Assembly (NCBI GenBank): GCA_014728215.1 | Contig: WJLZ01000071.1 | Coordinates: 1-35,127 of the forward strand | Length of the DNA stretch: 35,127 bases | Direction of reading: 5' to 3' | DNA from: Chitinivibrionales bacterium | GTDB taxonomy: Bacteria > Fibrobacterota > Chitinivibrionia > Chitinivibrionales > WJKA01 | In this document: positions 33,157-35,127 of the stretch, piece after piece | Layout of the letters: every line of letters starts with the position of its first letter | Numbering within the stretch: the stretch's first letter is position 1 | Translations under genes and position numbers: made by a program | The notes under the pieces: generated by a model | Databases searched by the model: none | What the model was told of the DNA's origin: nothing | The model's input: the letters and a program-made list of their open reading frames with translations, nothing else

Positions 33157-34449
33157 ATGACTACAATTCTTGATTTTGGCGCGCAATCGAATCCCGAATA
33201 TTTAAATACAAGTGCAATCCAAAATGCAATCGATTCCTGCGCGCAAAAAGGAGGGGGAAGGGTTATTGTCCCCTCGGGAATCTATACAACCGGTTCTCTC
33301 TCTCTGCGCTCAAATATTACGCTTCACCTTGAAGCCGGCGCAGTTATCCAGGGGAGCGCCGGTCGGGACGATTACAGCGAAGGAAATGCCGGCATTGTCG
33401 CTTTGATCGGCGCTGAAAAGTGCGAAAATTGTGCGATTACCGGTTTGGGTACTATCGATGGTCGGGGCAAAGTATTCTGGGAAGCACATAAGCAATGGAA
33501 AGAGGAGCAAACTAAACACGGCGACCCTGCCCGTGAAGGCACTATTCAGCCACTGCGGCCAAGGGCGTTGATGTTCAGTCGGTGTAACAATGTGACGGTG
33601 CAGGGGATCAGGATAACGAATTCCGCCATGTGGACCACCCATTTCCTCTGCTGTGAGAATGTGGTAGTCGACAGCATTTCGGTTTTCAATCCCCCCGACA
33701 GTATCAACACCGACGGCATCAATCCCGAATCGTGCAGGAATGTGCGGATAAACAACTGTTTTATTGCCACCGGTGATGACTGTATTACCCTGAAAGCCGG
33801 ATACGAAGACAGCGATTACGGTCCCTGCGAAAATATTGTCATCAGTAACTGCATAACCGGTCACGGCCATTGCGGCGTGGGAATCGGGAGTGAGATGAGC
33901 GGGGGAGTGCGAAATGTGACGATCTCCAATTGCATATTTGACGCCACCTATCGGGGAATAAGGCTCAAGACACGGCGGGGGAGAGGCGGATGTGTCGAGA
34001 ATATTACAGTGAGTAACTGTGTCATGAATACCGTCCTGTTTCCCTTCTTTATCGATATGTTTTACTATGATTTTGAAAAAGAGAAGCGTGTGCCGGTTTC
34101 AGATTCGACACCCTGTTTTAAAAATATAATGGTTCACGACTGTATAATAGACAAAGCATACAAGCCGGTGCATCTGTGGGGATTGCCGGAGATGCCGGTT
34201 GCCGATGTGACGTTTAACAATGTGATAATCAAGGCGGAAAAAAGCATCCTCTGCAAAAACGCCGAATCGGTTTGGTTCAGGAACTGCCGCGTGCAATTGT
34301 CGCAGGACACCAATCAGCTTGTTTGTGAAAATGTGAAGGAACTTGCCGTTGATAAAACCATAGCTGCTGTCGAGGGCCAAATTACCGATGATGAAGGGCA
34401 GTATAAGAATGCTGAATTGATGAAAAGGCTGTTGGATTCCGAAATATAA
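33157..34449 (+). CDS. Glycoside hydrolase family 28 (polygalacturonase-like)
   Basis: GH28 enzymes hydrolyse galacturonan-type polysaccharides by inversion. The 430-residue protein has the four signature sites in order: NTDGI (residues 184-188), GDDC (206-209), GHCGVGIGSE (237-246, one residue longer than the usual GHGISIGS) and RLK (269-271, family R-I-K), so the three Asp and the His/Arg/Lys are conserved. The N-terminus (TTILDFGAQSNPEYLNTSAI) is the usual start of the beta-helix (DFGA...DTxAIQxAID). There is no signal peptide, which suggests a cytoplasmic enzyme acting on imported oligosaccharides, unless the start is upstream. The minus-strand gene that follows is another glycosidase-like protein. 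Confidence 0.88.
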   Translation: MTTILDFGAQSNPEYLNTSAIQNAIDSCAQKGGGRVIVPSGIYTTGSLSLRSNITLHLEAGAVIQGSAGRDDYSEGNAGIVALIGAEKCENCAITGLGTIDGRGKVFWEAHKQWKEEQTKHGDPAREGTIQPLRPRALMFSRCNNVTVQGIRITNSAMWTTHFLCCENVVVDSISVFNPPDSINTDGINPESCRNVRINNCFIATGDDCITLKAGYEDSDYGPCENIVISNCITGHGHCGVGIGSEMSGGVRNVTISNCIFDATYRGIRLKTRRGRGGCVENITVSNCVMNTVLFPFFIDMFYYDFEKEKRVPVSDSTPCFKNIMVHDCIIDKAYKPVHLWGLPEMPVADVTFNNVIIKAEKSILCKNAESVWFRNCRVQLSQDTNQLVCENVKELAVDKTIAAVEGQITDDEGQYKNAELMKRLLDSEI

Positions 34450-34509
34450 AAAGCTATAGGTAGAATTTCAATTTCAGAGCGCGATTCGATAAGATTGGTC
34501 GATCTCAGT

Positions 34510-34608
34510 AATTTGACCGGTTCGTCTCACGTTATTTGACCGATATTTTCACCTGGTAGATTTTCTACTCAGATAAATTTAGATTTTCATAAGGTTACCG
34601 GTCAAATT
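34510..34608. repeat. Inverted repeat with three ATTTGACCG copies
   Basis: AATTTGACCGG (34510-34520) is exactly complementary to 34598-34608, and ATTTGACCGA occurs again around 34534. The right arm overlaps the stop of the next minus-strand gene. It could be an operator set or the scar of a small element. Confidence 0.45.
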
Positions 34609-35126
34609 AATTGAGAGTTATAGCCCCAGACATTTTCATACATATAAGCATTATCGGATATGAAAAGTGACCGATCAGGCCCGGAATATTGTCCGGGTCT
34701 TCCGTACTCGTCAAAGCCGAGAAGCCGCTGATAAATGCAATTGCACAGCGTTGCAGCGACGTGGGAAGATGCATAGAGGAATGCGGAGTGTTTTCCCTGG
34801 CTCAGTGTAGGGCTGTAAGCGGTATTCATTACCGGCTGTTGATAGAGATCATGAGCATTCCATAAGCTTCGAGCATAGTCCTGTTCGGTTTGAATAGCAA
34901 ATCGAGCATCTCCATAAAGTGAAAAAGATACAAAATCAATATATTTATATTTTTTATCAGGCTCAAGCAGCGAATCGATATGATTGAATATGGCGGCCGG
35001 TACTGCTCCAATGCCGGCGAATCCACCGAAAACAAGATGAGAATCCGCTGCGGCAAGTCCTTCAACACAAGCGTCATAGTATTTTTTGAAGTTGTCTTCG
35101 CCAAGTTCCCAGTAATCATAGTCCCA
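34602..35126 (-). CDS. Glycoside hydrolase-like protein, C-terminal part (runs off the right edge)
   Basis: The frame is open from the right edge to TGA at 34602 (174 codons). It reads WDYDYWELGEDNFKKYYDAC, VEGLAAADSHLVFGGFAGIG, KYIDFVSFSLYGDARFAIQT and ends DNAYMYENVWGYNSQLI. The pattern 'F-x-x-YYDA...GL..AD..L.FGG...' followed by 'IDFVSFS-YG' resembles the (beta/alpha)8 core of clan-A glycosidases such as GH39. It is only a tentative assignment because the catalytic acid residue would be upstream, outside the window. Confidence 0.55.
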   Translation of the reverse strand, partial: WDYDYWELGEDNFKKYYDACVEGLAAADSHLVFGGFAGIGAVPAAIFNHIDSLLEPDKKYKYIDFVSFSLYGDARFAIQTEQDYARSLWNAHDLYQQPVMNTAYSPTLSQGKHSAFLYASSHVAATLCNCIYQRLLGFDEYGRPGQYSGPDRSLFISDNAYMYENVWGYNSQLI

Positions 35127-35127
35127 C

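Noticed and set aside
1-35127. CRISPR array, tRNA or rRNA genes
   Set aside because: I looked for regularly spaced direct repeats and for conserved tRNA/rRNA motifs; none was recognised.

Overview
The window looks like a chromosomal contig from an anaerobic or microaerobic, Gram-negative, polysaccharide-degrading bacterium. Several unrelated secreted proteins end in the same kind of C-terminal beta-sandwich sorting tail (PSGxYxI / SPGSYVLAV type), as in type IX-secretion organisms. This tail, together with parallel beta-helix lipoproteins, a sialidase, a GH28 enzyme and sulfatase remnants, points to Fibrobacterota/Chitinivibrionia-like or Bacteroidota-like bacteria. The phylum is an inference. 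No rRNA, tRNA or CRISPR array was seen.

Layout. 1-380: N-terminal part of an ISKra4-like transposase. 790-4296: three-gene cell-envelope operon (gluzincin-like lipoprotein, Ig-like lipoprotein, probable outer-membrane barrel). 4293-5487 (-): frameshifted M23-like gene. 5676-6821: sialate O-acetylesterase relative with a large in-frame internal loss. 6888-8124 (-): DUF5777 beta-barrel plus Tat-exported Rieske protein. 8322-9062: MsrA whose catalytic codon is UGA. 9096-10793 (-): EamA transporter and methyltransferase. 11118-13454 (-): secreted beta-propeller. 13887-15968: beta-helix lipoprotein built from 585-bp repeats, followed by a terminator, a 5' fragment of a group IIC intron and a phased 21-nt repeat. 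16403-18265 (-): APC permease fused to a PTS EIIA-like domain. 18586-20774 (-): EFR1-type ferredoxin/flavodoxin, CPBP remnant and polytopic membrane protein. 21307-24110 (-): small secreted protein and a sialidase with Calx-beta domains. 24443-26110: decayed genes (beta-propeller tail, sulfatase tail, IS110). 26423-27535: fatty-acid desaturase. 27928-29383: overlapping SLATT-like membrane protein and GNAT acetyltransferase. 29763-32150: further remnants (FG-GAP, DUF2271, Mut7-C). 32152-32595 (-): rhodanese whose second active-site-loop Cys codon is UGA. 33157-35126: GH28 enzyme and a partial glycosidase-like protein.

The most important result is a pair of exported redox/sulfur proteins, MsrA and a single-domain rhodanese. 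Each is interrupted by one in-frame UGA exactly where the family has cysteine. Each has a hairpin whose apical loop starts 19-20 nt downstream of the UGA and carries a G in its first two positions, the geometry of a bacterial SECIS element. Many other genes here end with TGA, so recoding is local and the host very probably makes selenoproteins. Conventional gene calling would truncate or split both genes.

The second candidate system is the SLATT-GNAT pair, translationally overlapped and isolated between unrelated genes. SLATT proteins are predicted effectors of nucleotide-dependent bacterial immunity, so this may be a small two-gene conflict module. The 24.4-32.2 kb stretch otherwise reads as a graveyard of truncated or frameshifted genes. 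All domain calls are by eye from sequence motifs; no search was run.
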